From CAWBAT01 sp963810905 (GTDB lineage: Bacteria; Acidobacteriota; Terriglobia; Versatilivoradales; Versatilivoraceae), in NCBI GenBank assembly GCA_963810905.1, contig CAWEPG010000015.1, positions 124,001 through 188,000 of the forward strand: a DNA stretch of 64,000 nt, read 5' to 3'. How positions within the stretch are numbered: position 1 is the first letter of the stretch; every line of letters begins with the position of its first letter. Made by a program: the position numbers and the translations under genes. A model generated the notes under the pieces. The model did no database searches and had not been told where the DNA came from. It worked only from the letters and a program-made list of their open reading frames with translations. Positions 53,019 to 62,109 of the stretch are shown piece by piece.

Positions 53019-54077
53019 ATGAAAAATCGCTTCCTAAGAATTTGCCGTAAGTGGGGCAACCGTTTTTCTCTTCGAAGCAGGATAGGGCTGGGAATAACTC
53101 TTTCCAGGATTATCTTCCTGCCTGTCATCTTCCTTGCGATCTATTACATCGCCGGAATGGTGACCGCAACTAATCGGATTGCAAAGGTCGATGCCAGCGT
53201 TGGCAGGATGGCGGATCAGATCTTGGCTGAAGTTGGAGAAATGCGGAAGGCCGAGAAGAACTTCATCCTCCTGAAGGATCCGACCTCATTTAGAAAAATC
53301 AAAGAATCAGCCCAAAAAATCATTGCTTTAGCCGAAGATGGATTGATCCTCTCTCCCTCCGAGCGAAACCACTTTTCGCAGATGCGTGAGTCGGTGAGGG
53401 GATACATGGCACTTCTGGAGAACTTTTCGCAGTCAGGAGATACTCCCCAGCAGGACATGTCCACGTTGAAACGATTTTCTGGAGGCGTCGAAGATTACCA
53501 GAAACGAATCGATAGTCTCCTAGGGGTCGCCAGGAAATCCAGAACTCAGGAAGAGATTGCACAGTCGATCGATGAAATCAGCACGACGGCCATGTCATTT
53601 GACCAATTCATTATTCAATCGGCCATTGGCTCTGAACCTTCGCGTCTGAAGCTCCTCTCTGAGTTACAAACCCGGGGCGAAGAAGTTGCCGCTCAGGCCC
53701 GTCTGGTCAATGAGAATGGATGGAAGAATGTGGAGGAAGAGCGCGCTCGAACGGAAAGCCTGGGCCACCGCGCAACTCTACTGATCACGCTGACCTTGAT
53801 TGTGACATTTCTATTCAGTTTTGCATTGACGTGGTACCTTCCCCGGCGCCTGCTTCAGCCAGTTCGGGAAATTACCCAGGCCTTGAGGCGGGCTTCGAAC
53901 GGGAATTACGACGTATTTCTGAACTTGAACGCTAAAGATGAGTTGGGAGAATTAGTGAAGGAGTTTCACAATTTGGTCCATCACATGAGGGGGAGGGAAA
54001 ACAACAGAAATCAATTGAACGGGAAATCACACCGCTCAAAAGAGCAAGAGCGTGAGAATTCTTATATTGTATTTTGA
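53019..54077 (+). CDS. HAMP-domain membrane sensor without output domain
   Basis: 352 residues. Membrane helix 1 (IIFLPVIFLAIYYIAGMV), a periplasmic helical sensor of about 190 residues rich in E, K and S (4HB-like), helix 2 (LLITLTLIVTFLFSFALTWYLP), then a HAMP domain (RRLLQPVREITQALRRASNG to LGELVKEFHNLVHHM). The protein ends about 30 residues later without a kinase, cyclase or methyl-accepting domain. It may act as a pure sensor that talks to another protein, or be shortened. A PilZ gene lies downstream, convergent. Confidence 0.82.
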   Translation: MKNRFLRICRKWGNRFSLRSRIGLGITLSRIIFLPVIFLAIYYIAGMVTATNRIAKVDASVGRMADQILAEVGEMRKAEKNFILLKDPTSFRKIKESAQKIIALAEDGLILSPSERNHFSQMRESVRGYMALLENFSQSGDTPQQDMSTLKRFSGGVEDYQKRIDSLLGVARKSRTQEEIAQSIDEISTTAMSFDQFIIQSAIGSEPSRLKLLSELQTRGEEVAAQARLVNENGWKNVEEERARTESLGHRATLLITLTLIVTFLFSFALTWYLPRRLLQPVREITQALRRASNGNYDVFLNLNAKDELGELVKEFHNLVHHMRGRENNRNQLNGKSHRSKEQERENSYIVF

Positions 54078-54150
54078 AAAAGCCAGTCGGTCTCAGGGAA
54101 GTCGGCAGTCGTCTTTACCCAATAATGATCAAATCCCCGTGATATAGCCT

Positions 54151-54516
54151 TCAAGTCCAATCCTCTCCCGGGAAAATGACCCCAAAAAAGTCTGTTGTTT
54201 GAATGAATTCAATGCCGATGTGACCGAGAGAATTGTCTTCTTCTGTTCCAATCCACACAATCCGAAAATCCGACCAGTGTTCGCTGGATTTGATCCGCAC
54301 TTGTAAGATCGAGTCTTCCTCCAATTCATGAACTGAGAAGATACGCGCCCCGTATTTACTGACGACAAAGGTCTCTGTCTCTTCTTCGAATTCATAGCCG
54401 TTTTTGTCAATTCCCCTGATTACCACGGCGATGCGAACCATGGCTCGAGGACTGCGACGCAGGACATATCCTTTAACGTCACCAGACTTTTCTGCGTTGG
54501 ACTCTTTTGCTTTCAT
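54151..54516 (-). CDS. PilZ-like domain protein
   Basis: From ATG 54516 (GAGG 5 nt upstream) 121 residues. It has an RRSPRAMVRIAVVIRG start, with R-x-x-x-R-like arginines as in PilZ, a central ETFVVSKYGARIFSV that takes the place of D/NxSxxG, and beta strands to the end (GHIGIEFIQTTDFFGVIF). The second motif is not canonical, so cyclic-di-GMP binding is uncertain. Upstream on the minus strand is mreB; no operon is evident because 117 bp separate them. Confidence 0.7.
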   Translation of the reverse strand: MKAKESNAEKSGDVKGYVLRRSPRAMVRIAVVIRGIDKNGYEFEEETETFVVSKYGARIFSVHELEEDSILQVRIKSSEHWSDFRIVWIGTEEDNSLGHIGIEFIQTTDFFGVIFPGEDWT

Positions 54517-54633
54517 AAATCCTCGTGAGTACAGGTTGAAAACAGTAGTTTTTTGACTAGAGCAGCCGAGCCTCTCCGGCAATCAACACTCTATTTTTCG
54601 GAAAAAATGGCTAAAAAGATGAGCGTTTTTTTA

Positions 54634-55668
54634 TCAATCCACGCTCAGTGCAACTTTCTTGAGAAATCGGAAATCATTGAGTAGCTTTCCGGTTCCATTT
54701 ACAACAGAACAAAGGGGATCTTCAGCCAGCATCACCGGAAGTTGGGTTTCAGTCGAAAGCTTTTTGTCGAGATTCCGAAGCAATGATCCTCCGCCCACAA
54801 GCATGATTCCGCGATCGACCAAGTCACCGGAAAGCTCCGGAGGAACCTTTTCCAATGCCCCACGGACTGTATTCACAATCACGTCAACGCACTCTGAGAG
54901 AGCTCCGCGGATCTCTGTATCAGTCACCTTGATCGCCTGGGGCACCCCTTGGAGGAGGTTTCGCCCCCGGATCTCCATTTCCAGGGGTTGATCCAGTGGG
55001 TAAGCAGAGCCGATTTTGATCTTGATTTGCTCCGCTGTGCGATCTCCAATCAACAAATTATGCATTCGTTTGATATAACGGATAATAGCCTCGTCCATCT
55101 CATCGCCGGCGATCCGCACAGACTTGCTGTAAACGACCCCGGAAAGCGAAATCACGGCCACGTCCGTGGTCCCTCCGCCAATATCCACGACCATATTTCC
55201 AGCCGGCTCGGTTACCGGAAGCCCTGCCCCAATGGCTGCCATCATTGCCTGCTCGACCAAATAGACCTCACTGGCTTTGGCACGGGTGGCAGAGTCTGTC
55301 ACTGCTCGCCTCTCTACTTGGGTAATCTCAGAAGGGACGCTGACCACGATCCTGGGGTGAACCATATACTTCCGCCCATGGGCGCGTTGGATGAAATAGG
55401 ACAGCATCTTCTCTGTCACCTTGAAGTCAGCAATTACCCCTTTTCTCATGGGTCGAATAGCGACAATGTTCTGGGGAGTTTTTCCCAGCATTTCCTTGGC
55501 TTCCAGACCAACAGCTTCGACCTCATGGGTAATCGTATTTATAGCCACAATCGAAGGTTCATTCACAACGACACCTTTCCCCTCGTGGAAAACAAGTGAG
55601 TTGGCTGTGCCGAGATCGATGGCTAAATCGCTGGAGAAACAGTGGAGTGCAGATCCAAGATTGAACAT
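54634..55668 (-). CDS. mreB: Rod shape-determining protein MreB
   Basis: From ATG 55668, 344 residues, actin-like ATPase that guides cell-wall elongation. Motifs: DLAIDLGTANSLVFHEGKG (phosphate 1), IVVSVPSEITQVERRAV, MVVDIGGGTTDVAVISLSG (phosphate 2) and GIMLVGGGSLLRNLDKKLS (adenosine). mreC/mreD, which often follow mreB, are absent here; the gene is monocistronic, with the PilZ gene downstream. Confidence 0.97.
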   Translation of the reverse strand: MFNLGSALHCFSSDLAIDLGTANSLVFHEGKGVVVNEPSIVAINTITHEVEAVGLEAKEMLGKTPQNIVAIRPMRKGVIADFKVTEKMLSYFIQRAHGRKYMVHPRIVVSVPSEITQVERRAVTDSATRAKASEVYLVEQAMMAAIGAGLPVTEPAGNMVVDIGGGTTDVAVISLSGVVYSKSVRIAGDEMDEAIIRYIKRMHNLLIGDRTAEQIKIKIGSAYPLDQPLEMEIRGRNLLQGVPQAIKVTDTEIRGALSECVDVIVNTVRGALEKVPPELSGDLVDRGIMLVGGGSLLRNLDKKLSTETQLPVMLAEDPLCSVVNGTGKLLNDFRFLKKVALSVD

Positions 55669-55683
55669 GGAGGGTCCCTTCAA

Positions 55684-56281
55684 TCAGTTAGTATGCCTTC
55701 CTGAAATGTATCGGCAAACCCTATAAATGCGTTAGACTTATATCAAACATTCTTTAAGCAGCGAGCCTGGCTCAGCTATCACTGAGACGGCACTTCGACT
55801 CCGATTCTTGGGGAGAAGATGGCCTAATTGGATGATAGTGTTGATTGTCTAACAATAATTATTTGTTATAGATTGCATAGATGATGTAAAGCTTGACTTC
55901 ATAGTTGAGTCAAGAAATTAAGATAAGGGGAATTTGATCGATGACAGAGCCGCCGCGCGGCGAACTGTCTATAGATTCTAAGGTCAGATGAGTTGAACCC
56001 AGTGTGAATATCGCATTTGAGCGCTTAACTTTTGTTTGACTCCCGGATTGACCAAGAACATAATTTCAACGCTTGGATGTTCCCTCTCAACCAATTTTTC
56101 GAGTAACAGTCTCCGTTTGTCCCCTGTTGCAGTGTAGCTTGAGCGATGTTCTGATGATGATCTTTCCCTTTACTCACGCTATTCCTCGGGCTGATACGTA
56201 TTTCAACTGCCATTCCGCTTGTCAAAGCAATAGGTAATCAAACCTGGTATTAGACTTGGACTAATATGAGGAACGTAGGGT
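55684..56281. other. Divergent intergenic region, mreB to TIM-barrel isomerase
   Basis: About 600 bp, AT-rich. A palindrome CTTGACT...AGTCAAG (55892-55914; 7-bp arms, longer with one bulge) is a likely operator or protein site. A 66-codon frame on the minus strand (56025-56225) has no recognisable product. No RNA gene recognised. Confidence 0.4.
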
Positions 56282-57151
56282 ATGAAGCTGGCGCTTGACC
56301 CATGGATGGTGCGTGACCGTTCTCTTGACCAGGTCTGCCAATTTGCCGCGGAAACCGGCTACCAGTGGATTGAGCTATCCCCTCGCGAGGATTTCTTACC
56401 CTTATTTGTTGCGCCGCGAGCCAACCATGAGCAAGTCACTGAGTTGAAGCAATCTTTGCAGCGGCACGGCATCGAGTTGGCGTCACTCTGGACTGTTTAT
56501 CACTGGTCTGACCCAAACGATTTTGAGGTTCGTGAAATGGCGGTTCACTACTGGAAGCGTGCCATCCAGATCGCCGTGGAGTTGGAATGCTCTCATCTCA
56601 ACTCAGAATTCAGCGGCCGTCCGGAATCCGCGAAAGAAAGCGAGGCATCGTTTTGGCGATCCATGGAGGAGCTTGTCCCCATCCTTGAGAAGGAAAAAAT
56701 GACTCTGAGCATTGAGCCCCACCCGGATGATTTCGTGGAAGATGGCAATGCGGCGGTGAATATTATCCGGGCTCTCGGTTCACCTCATGTCCGGTATCTC
56801 TACTGCGCACCGCATACCTTTCACATGGGGGGTGATATCTCCGGAATGATCCGATATGCGGCGCCAGAGCTGGCACATGTGCACCTTGCTGATACGTTAG
56901 ACCACCGGATTCCTGTTCGCTATATAGTCAATCCCCCAGGCTCGACAGTGCGCGTTCACCAACACACGAACATCGGCGAAGGAGAACTGGACTGGGATAT
57001 ATTTTTCCGCACACTGCAGGAGATCGGCTTTGACGGGATCATGACCAGCTCTGTCTTCGCTTGGCCAGACCGGGCAGAAGAGTCCGCAAGGTTCATGTTG
57101 GAACGAATGAACCACTATCTGACTCAATATCCGCCGAGCGAGAAAGCCTAG
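56282..57151 (+). CDS. Sugar phosphate isomerase/epimerase family (TIM barrel) 1
   Basis: 289 residues, xylose-isomerase-like AP_endonuc_2 barrel. Opening MKLALDPWMVRDRSLDQVCQFAAETGYQWIELSPRED (in part), a metal glutamate in LSIEPHPDDFV, HVHLADTLDHRI and the closing NIGEGELDWDIFFRTLQEIGF. Such enzymes epimerise or isomerise keto-sugars or act as inosose dehydratase-like proteins; no specific substrate is evident. The next gene, 62 bp on, codes a second barrel of the same family. Confidence 0.88.
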   Translation: MKLALDPWMVRDRSLDQVCQFAAETGYQWIELSPREDFLPLFVAPRANHEQVTELKQSLQRHGIELASLWTVYHWSDPNDFEVREMAVHYWKRAIQIAVELECSHLNSEFSGRPESAKESEASFWRSMEELVPILEKEKMTLSIEPHPDDFVEDGNAAVNIIRALGSPHVRYLYCAPHTFHMGGDISGMIRYAAPELAHVHLADTLDHRIPVRYIVNPPGSTVRVHQHTNIGEGELDWDIFFRTLQEIGFDGIMTSSVFAWPDRAEESARFMLERMNHYLTQYPPSEKA

Positions 57152-57213
57152 ATCAATGGCCGATGTAAGTTGGAATTTGTAAGCAGAACTCGCATTAATC
57201 CCAAGGAGGAGAA

Positions 57214-58032
57214 ATGAGAGGAAGTTCGATTACCCTGGAGGACTACACCCTTGAAGAGGTTGTGCGCATCTTTCGCGACAATGGATTTGATCGGGTGGAA
57301 ATGTGGAAGCATCAATTGAAGCGTTGCAAAACCGACGAACTTCGCCAGAAATTTGCAACCTACGCTAAGGGAATGGGTATCTCGATGGGGGGGCTGAACG
57401 CCGTGGGGGAGGATTACTTCCAGCCGTTTGGGACAGATCAACAGTTCCAGGCGACATTGGACGGGCTGAAGGCAGACATGGAATTGGCTCTCTCGCTGGG
57501 AACCAAGGATGTCTTGATCTGGGAAGGACGTGCCCCCCAGGGAAGCACAGAGAGTGAATGGTTGGACCGATTACTCCCTCGACTGGTGGAACTGTTTCAG
57601 ACCGCCATCGCTTTTGCTGCCCCCAAGGGCGTGCGCTTCATGGTAGAACCACATCCGTTCACGGTGGGGATGAGCGACCGCGTGCTCGTAAAATTGTGTG
57701 ACAAGCTGGATTCGGCTCACTTCGGGGTTACGTATGATTTTTGCCATTATGGAGTCGGAAGACCTAAGGACTACGTTTCCGCAGTTCATGCGCTTGGGCC
57801 AAGAATTCGGCACATTCACTTTTCTGATTCCGACCAAAAAAGCTCAGAGCTGCATTTCCCGCCGGGACAGGGTCGAATGGATTTGGAGTCTTTATTGAAG
57901 GCATTCAAAAGCATCGGCTATGACGGGACCATGGCCTTGGACTTGTATGGGTATCCTCTGCCAGTGCAGGCTCTGCCGGACGCAGTGTCTCGAATGCGTC
58001 AGGCATGCGAGTTCTTAGGTTTGAGCGGGTGA
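57214..58032 (+). CDS. Sugar phosphate isomerase/epimerase family (TIM barrel) 2
   Basis: 272 residues. AAGGAGGAG ribosome site just before ATG 57214. Motifs: NGFDRVEMWKHQLKRC, DVLIWEGRAP, FMVEPHPFTVGMSDRVLVKL, FGVTYDFCHYGVG, IRHIHFSDSDQ and GQGRMDLESLLKAFKSIGYDGTM (in part). Diverged from its upstream neighbour; the pair probably acts in one sugar/polyol pathway and is co-transcribed. Confidence 0.88.
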   Translation: MRGSSITLEDYTLEEVVRIFRDNGFDRVEMWKHQLKRCKTDELRQKFATYAKGMGISMGGLNAVGEDYFQPFGTDQQFQATLDGLKADMELALSLGTKDVLIWEGRAPQGSTESEWLDRLLPRLVELFQTAIAFAAPKGVRFMVEPHPFTVGMSDRVLVKLCDKLDSAHFGVTYDFCHYGVGRPKDYVSAVHALGPRIRHIHFSDSDQKSSELHFPPGQGRMDLESLLKAFKSIGYDGTMALDLYGYPLPVQALPDAVSRMRQACEFLGLSG

Positions 58033-58070
58033 GGCCTGCCGAATGGCGCGGAGGTCTTTGACCACCCTCA

Positions 58071-58913
58071 TTATTCCCTTTCTCGCTCCACAATCAAATC
58101 AAAGTCACCCTCCAGTACTCGGTCGAGCTTGCCAGTTCGCCACCCACGGACACTATCGCGCACCAGAGGCGAAGGGTGCTCACGGTAACGCCGCACCACG
58201 GTAAGGTTGGTCGGCCCATGAGAATCAATTGCATAGATTGCTTGCTGACGGAGAGCTTCTAAACCAGGCCCCGCCGGCTCATCTGGTTGAGGCACTACAC
58301 GAACCTGTACCCGGCAACGATTAAACGACTTTTCCTCCTGCTCAGGGATCTCTAAAATGTGAAGCCCATCCTCAGGCTGAAGGATCGCAAACGCGGCGAA
58401 CCCAGACAAGGCAAGAAGAAGATGATAGGGGGTTTTCCCATCGCCTCCGGCTTCTTCGAGGGGTTGAATTTGCATGCGCCGTTTTTCTGCCCAACCGCGA
58501 TACATCTTGCCAAGCCTAACGGCAAATTCATCGTTCAATGAAGCCGTCACCCCGGAATCTCTGCTGGCCTGAACCAAAAGAAACGCTTCAGAGGGTTGTT
58601 CGGTTTGGAGGCTGGAGCAAGCCTTCTCAAGCAAATAAAGTTGTTGGGCAAGTCGCTTCATCAAATCGCGCGGAAAGTGCAGTCTATTTTCTTTTTTCCC
58701 TCCTGACAAACGCCTCAGCAGCGAACCGGCCGCCTCAAATCCTGACTCAATCCGGTCCAGATACTCCACTTTCCCAAGGATCGCAAACCGATCGGATGAG
58801 TTCCAAAAGTCCGAGGATGAAATTAAGGAAAGAGAAGCTTGCTTGTTGTCCTGCCATTCTGGGCTTCCCACGATATGACTCAATCTTTCATGGTGTGAGT
58901 GGAGACAGCTCAT
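58071..58913 (-). CDS. Release-factor-like protein lacking the GGQ loop
   Basis: From ATG 58913, 280 residues. The layout follows class I release factors: an N-terminal helical part, then AFLLVQASRDSGVTASLNDE and RLGKMYRGWAEKRRMQIQPL in place of the RF2 PCRF stretch (AILEIHAGAGGTE, RMYLRWAE), HLLLALSGFAAFAILQPEDG then LHILEIPE in place of YGYLKxExGVHRLVR, and a C-terminus RYREHPSPLVRDSVRGWRTG and KLDRVLEGDFD that matches RF2 (VKDHRTGxETGNxQAVLDGDLD). The GGQ loop and recognition motif are gone, so peptide release is unlikely. Its start is 1 bp after the ATPase stop. Confidence 0.65.
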   Translation of the reverse strand: MSCLHSHHERLSHIVGSPEWQDNKQASLSLISSSDFWNSSDRFAILGKVEYLDRIESGFEAAGSLLRRLSGGKKENRLHFPRDLMKRLAQQLYLLEKACSSLQTEQPSEAFLLVQASRDSGVTASLNDEFAVRLGKMYRGWAEKRRMQIQPLEEAGGDGKTPYHLLLALSGFAAFAILQPEDGLHILEIPEQEEKSFNRCRVQVRVVPQPDEPAGPGLEALRQQAIYAIDSHGPTNLTVVRRYREHPSPLVRDSVRGWRTGKLDRVLEGDFDLIVERERE

Positions 58914-58914
58914 C

Positions 58915-61309
58915 TCAGGTGAGCGTCCCCAGAGCATCCAACGCGATCTCCTCCAACTGGACGGCACCATCCGGCTTCACCGCGCCGGTCACCAAACCAA
59001 TCTTTTCGGCTTGCTGTATCTTCAACCGCATCGGGATCGACAAATTCAACCCTCAAGTCTGTGCCATCACTTCTGACAAAGAGAAACTGGTCGCCCTCCG
59101 GAAACTGGTGGTTGACAATCGTATTGGCTAAGGGCGAAAGCAGGTAGCGTTCAATCGCGCGCTTGAGAGGCCGCGCTCCCAAGTCAGGCGTAAAGCCTTT
59201 CTCGAGAAGGAACTCAATCGCCGCATCATCCCACTCCACTGCCCAGGCCCGATTGCGAAGCCCGCGACGAAGGAAGACTTCATCCAATTCCTTGCGCAAG
59301 ATCTCCCGCATGGTATCCCGACTGAGCGGACGAAACACGATAACCCGGTCAATGCGATTCAAGAATTCCTTTCGAAAGGAATGATTCACGGCACGCTCTA
59401 CGGCTGCCGGGTTAAATCTGGAGCTGTCGGGACTGAACCCCAGACTGGTACCACTTGGAACCGTACCGCCCAGGTTGGACGTCATGATAATGATGGCGTG
59501 ACGAAAGTCTGCCGTGATCCCGCTGCGGTCGGTGAGTCTTCCATCGTCAAAGACTTGCAGGAAAAGATCCCAGATCCGGGAATTCGCTTTCTCAAACTCA
59601 TCCAGCAAAACCACTGAAAAAGGCTGCTTACGGATGAGATCGACCAGCGAACCGGCACTGGCACGGCTAGAATCTCCCAGAATACGTTCGAGTGATTCCG
59701 GCTTCTTGGAACTCGCTCATATCCAGCCGGATCATGCGTGTCGGAGAACCGAAAAGATACTCGCTGAGAGCCTTGGCAATCTCAGTCTTACCGGTACCCG
59801 TGGGCCCCACAAACAAGAATACTCCTTGAGGTCGAGTGGGATCCCCAACGGCTGCCTTGATCATGGCAACCCGGTCGACAAGACAGTCAACGGCCTCGGG
59901 TTGGCCGAGGACGCGTTTCTCAAAAAACCCTCTCAGGCCTTTGAGATCGAGGTTTTGACGATCATCCAGGATATTGGCCGGGAGACCGGTCAACTGCGTC
60001 AGCGTTAGGATGAGTTCGTCCACCGTGATCATCGCCTGATCCGGTCCCCGCTCGGAGAAAGATGCTCTCGAGTCAACTTCAGGAGTTGGAGCAGGTTTCC
60101 TGGAGCCGACTTGTCGCCCAGGTATTGCTGGGTGAGTTGCCAGGCTTCACGTAAGGTCTCTTCTGAGGCCAACTCAGGACTTCCGGCCCTCGTGTAATGA
60201 CGGACCCACTGCCGGGCTATCTCCAGAGTCGTCATCTTCCGAAAGGGCATGGATGCGGTAGACTTCCATGGCGGTTCGACAGTCGGTTTGGATTGAACAG
60301 TTTTTCATAAGCCAACGGCTGCGTTTCCCCGAGGACGGTGATCTCGCCCTGCTCGATATGAGGGAGGAAGTAATCCAGAGCGCTACTCGAGCTGTGCTGA
60401 TGGCGACCGGCCCACGAGATGGTATGAAAATCAGGAATGTACCAAAGAATCTTCCGCTTCCCTCCCAGATGGTGAAGAAGTTTTCTGAAGCGTTCTTCGA
60501 GTTCGCCAATATACACTTTCCCCGCAATCAGCTCCGTATGACCAGCCTCAAAAATCAGCCAGCCTTTTTCCTGCATCCGTTTTCCTAAGACTCGGGCAAT
60601 CGTGCTTTTGCCAACGCCGCTCTCCCCTACCAGCAATACTGAACGGGGTCGATCCTTGAAAAGCCCGGCCTGCACGGTCGCTACCTGAGCCAAGAGGGCT
60701 TCGTTTTCAATCACCGGATCCGGTTCGGCGATTTCAGGCCAATTCCAGATCCGACCAATTGAGCTCAAAAAGTCGAAGTCGATTCGGGTACTTCTCCAGG
60801 CGTTGAATTCAGCCAGCAACTTGCTTGCCGGTTCACCCTTGAGCCCTTCCAAAAGTTCCTGGATAAATCCGGCATGGTCTTCAGAGATCCGATGAAGGTC
60901 CGTTTTGAAATCCGGCTCTTCACCTCCATCAAGACGAGTCTGTGATGAAGTCCTTGAGAAACTGCATGCCAAAAGAGTTCTTCCACGAAGGGTCGATTCT
61001 GGCAAGCACCCTGCCTACCAAGGGATCATTAGCCGGCGTACTTGCATTTAAAGCTCGCAGCGCGAAGTAGCGAGTCCAGGGCACGACTATGTTGATGTTA
61101 GCCAGGATCTTTTCTCTAATATCCTCACCGCTCGAACGCTGGCATAAGCCTCCAGAGCCATGCAGGCTGCCACGGCATTATCGCCATGATAGTAGGCAAT
61201 GAGATCTTCGTTCGAATACCCGCCTCGATTTAAAAGTTCTACCCCTTCGATGAACTTGGGGTGGTTCAGTAGGGCATTCTGGATGAGCGGAGTTCTGATA
61301 GTAACTCAT
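58915..61309 (-). pseudogene. ClpB-like two-module AAA+ ATPase, about seven frameshifts
   Basis: Reading from ATG 61309 leftward, one coding sense passes between frames at about 61300, 61110, 60945, 60290, 60040, 59690 and 59015, ending at TGA 58915-58917. N-part: HPKFIEGVELLNRGGYSNED. First AAA: Walker A LLVGESGVGKSTIARVLG, but Walker B region ILWYIPDFHTI lacks the DE pair. Second AAA: FVGPTGTGKTEIAKALSEYL, VVLLDEFEKA, IIMTSNLGG and DLGARPLKRAIERYLL, all canonical Clp/Hsp100. Residues at each join are well conserved, so this is either a very young pseudogene or a stretch of unpolished sequence. The release-factor-like gene follows at once. Confidence 0.7.
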
Positions 61310-61410
61310 TCAGTGTAGAGGCTATGTGTAGGGTAACGACAGGTCGGGATTTACCGACTGTTTTGGGGTTTCACGATCCGATGGTTGAGTAAGAGGAAGG
61401 TCTAACTTTG

Positions 61411-61518
61411 TCAGTTTTGGTCTTGGCGGAGTTTTCTGTTGCATTCCTCGTGAATTTGCCAGAGCAAGTATAAAAGCCCAAGAAAAAGGCCCAAAAAGAA
61501 GATTTCCGTGCCGCTCAT
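61411..61518 (-). CDS. Possible 35-residue membrane protein
   Basis: ATG 61518 is preceded by an AGAGAG sequence and opens MSGTEIFFLGLFLGLLYLLW, one hydrophobic helix, then QIHEECNRKLRQDQN, polar and charged, ending TGA 61411-61413. The shape, one helix plus short basic/acidic tail, is that of a small membrane protein or transporter partner. Support is only from composition and the plausible ribosome site; it stands alone between the ATPase and the symporter. Confidence 0.35.
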   Translation of the reverse strand: MSGTEIFFLGLFLGLLYLLWQIHEECNRKLRQDQN

Positions 61519-62109
61519 GATTTTCTCTCTAAGGGAAAATTGGCACCAGAATAGCAGATAGGGCAGTAAAATTCAGCAAGAGGATTAAAAATCGTCCGCC
61601 GGAGTTCTGCACAGGTAATCACATGTCTCACCGCTGGAGCTTAAAGGACCAATTGCGGCTGGGCATCATAAACAGCTGGCCCTAGACGGAGCGATGAATT
61701 GTCTTATGACCAAAGAAAGGTGAGATTTCACCACAAAAAAGCTGCAGCGCGGCGGTCTATTTATAGAACAAAAAGAAATTCTTAAAGAAGAGAAGTTCCG
61801 TCAGGAGCAGCCTGTAATGCGGTGTTCCTGCAGAATCTTCCTACGAACTTTCGACACAAAAAAATTGAATAATCCCACGGGGTCGTCCGCCATACGGCAG
61901 ATTCCGTATTCCCTCAACTGATTCCCCCTTTGAAGGGAGTGCAGGGGGAAGTCCTGAAATAGGCCAGATGGTGGTGTTCGCAAAGCGGGGTCATAGAGTT
62001 TCGCCTTCCACATCAAATCCTCACGTACGAGGCAGAGCCCCATCCCGCGCAAAATTCAGCCCTCAATAGAAGACACTGACTTTCGTTTTTTCTAGCCGCT
62101 GGCCAGAGG
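61519..62109. other. Intergenic region downstream of the symporter
   Basis: About 590 bp. A minus-strand frame at 61800-62052 (83 codons) has no recognised family and no good start signal. A stretch with CCCCCTTTGAAGGGAG (about 61924-61939) looks like a palindromic intergenic repeat piece. Nothing else seen. Confidence 0.35.

Noticed and set aside
61800..62052. 83-codon minus-strand frame
   Set aside because: No recognisable motif and no good start signal.
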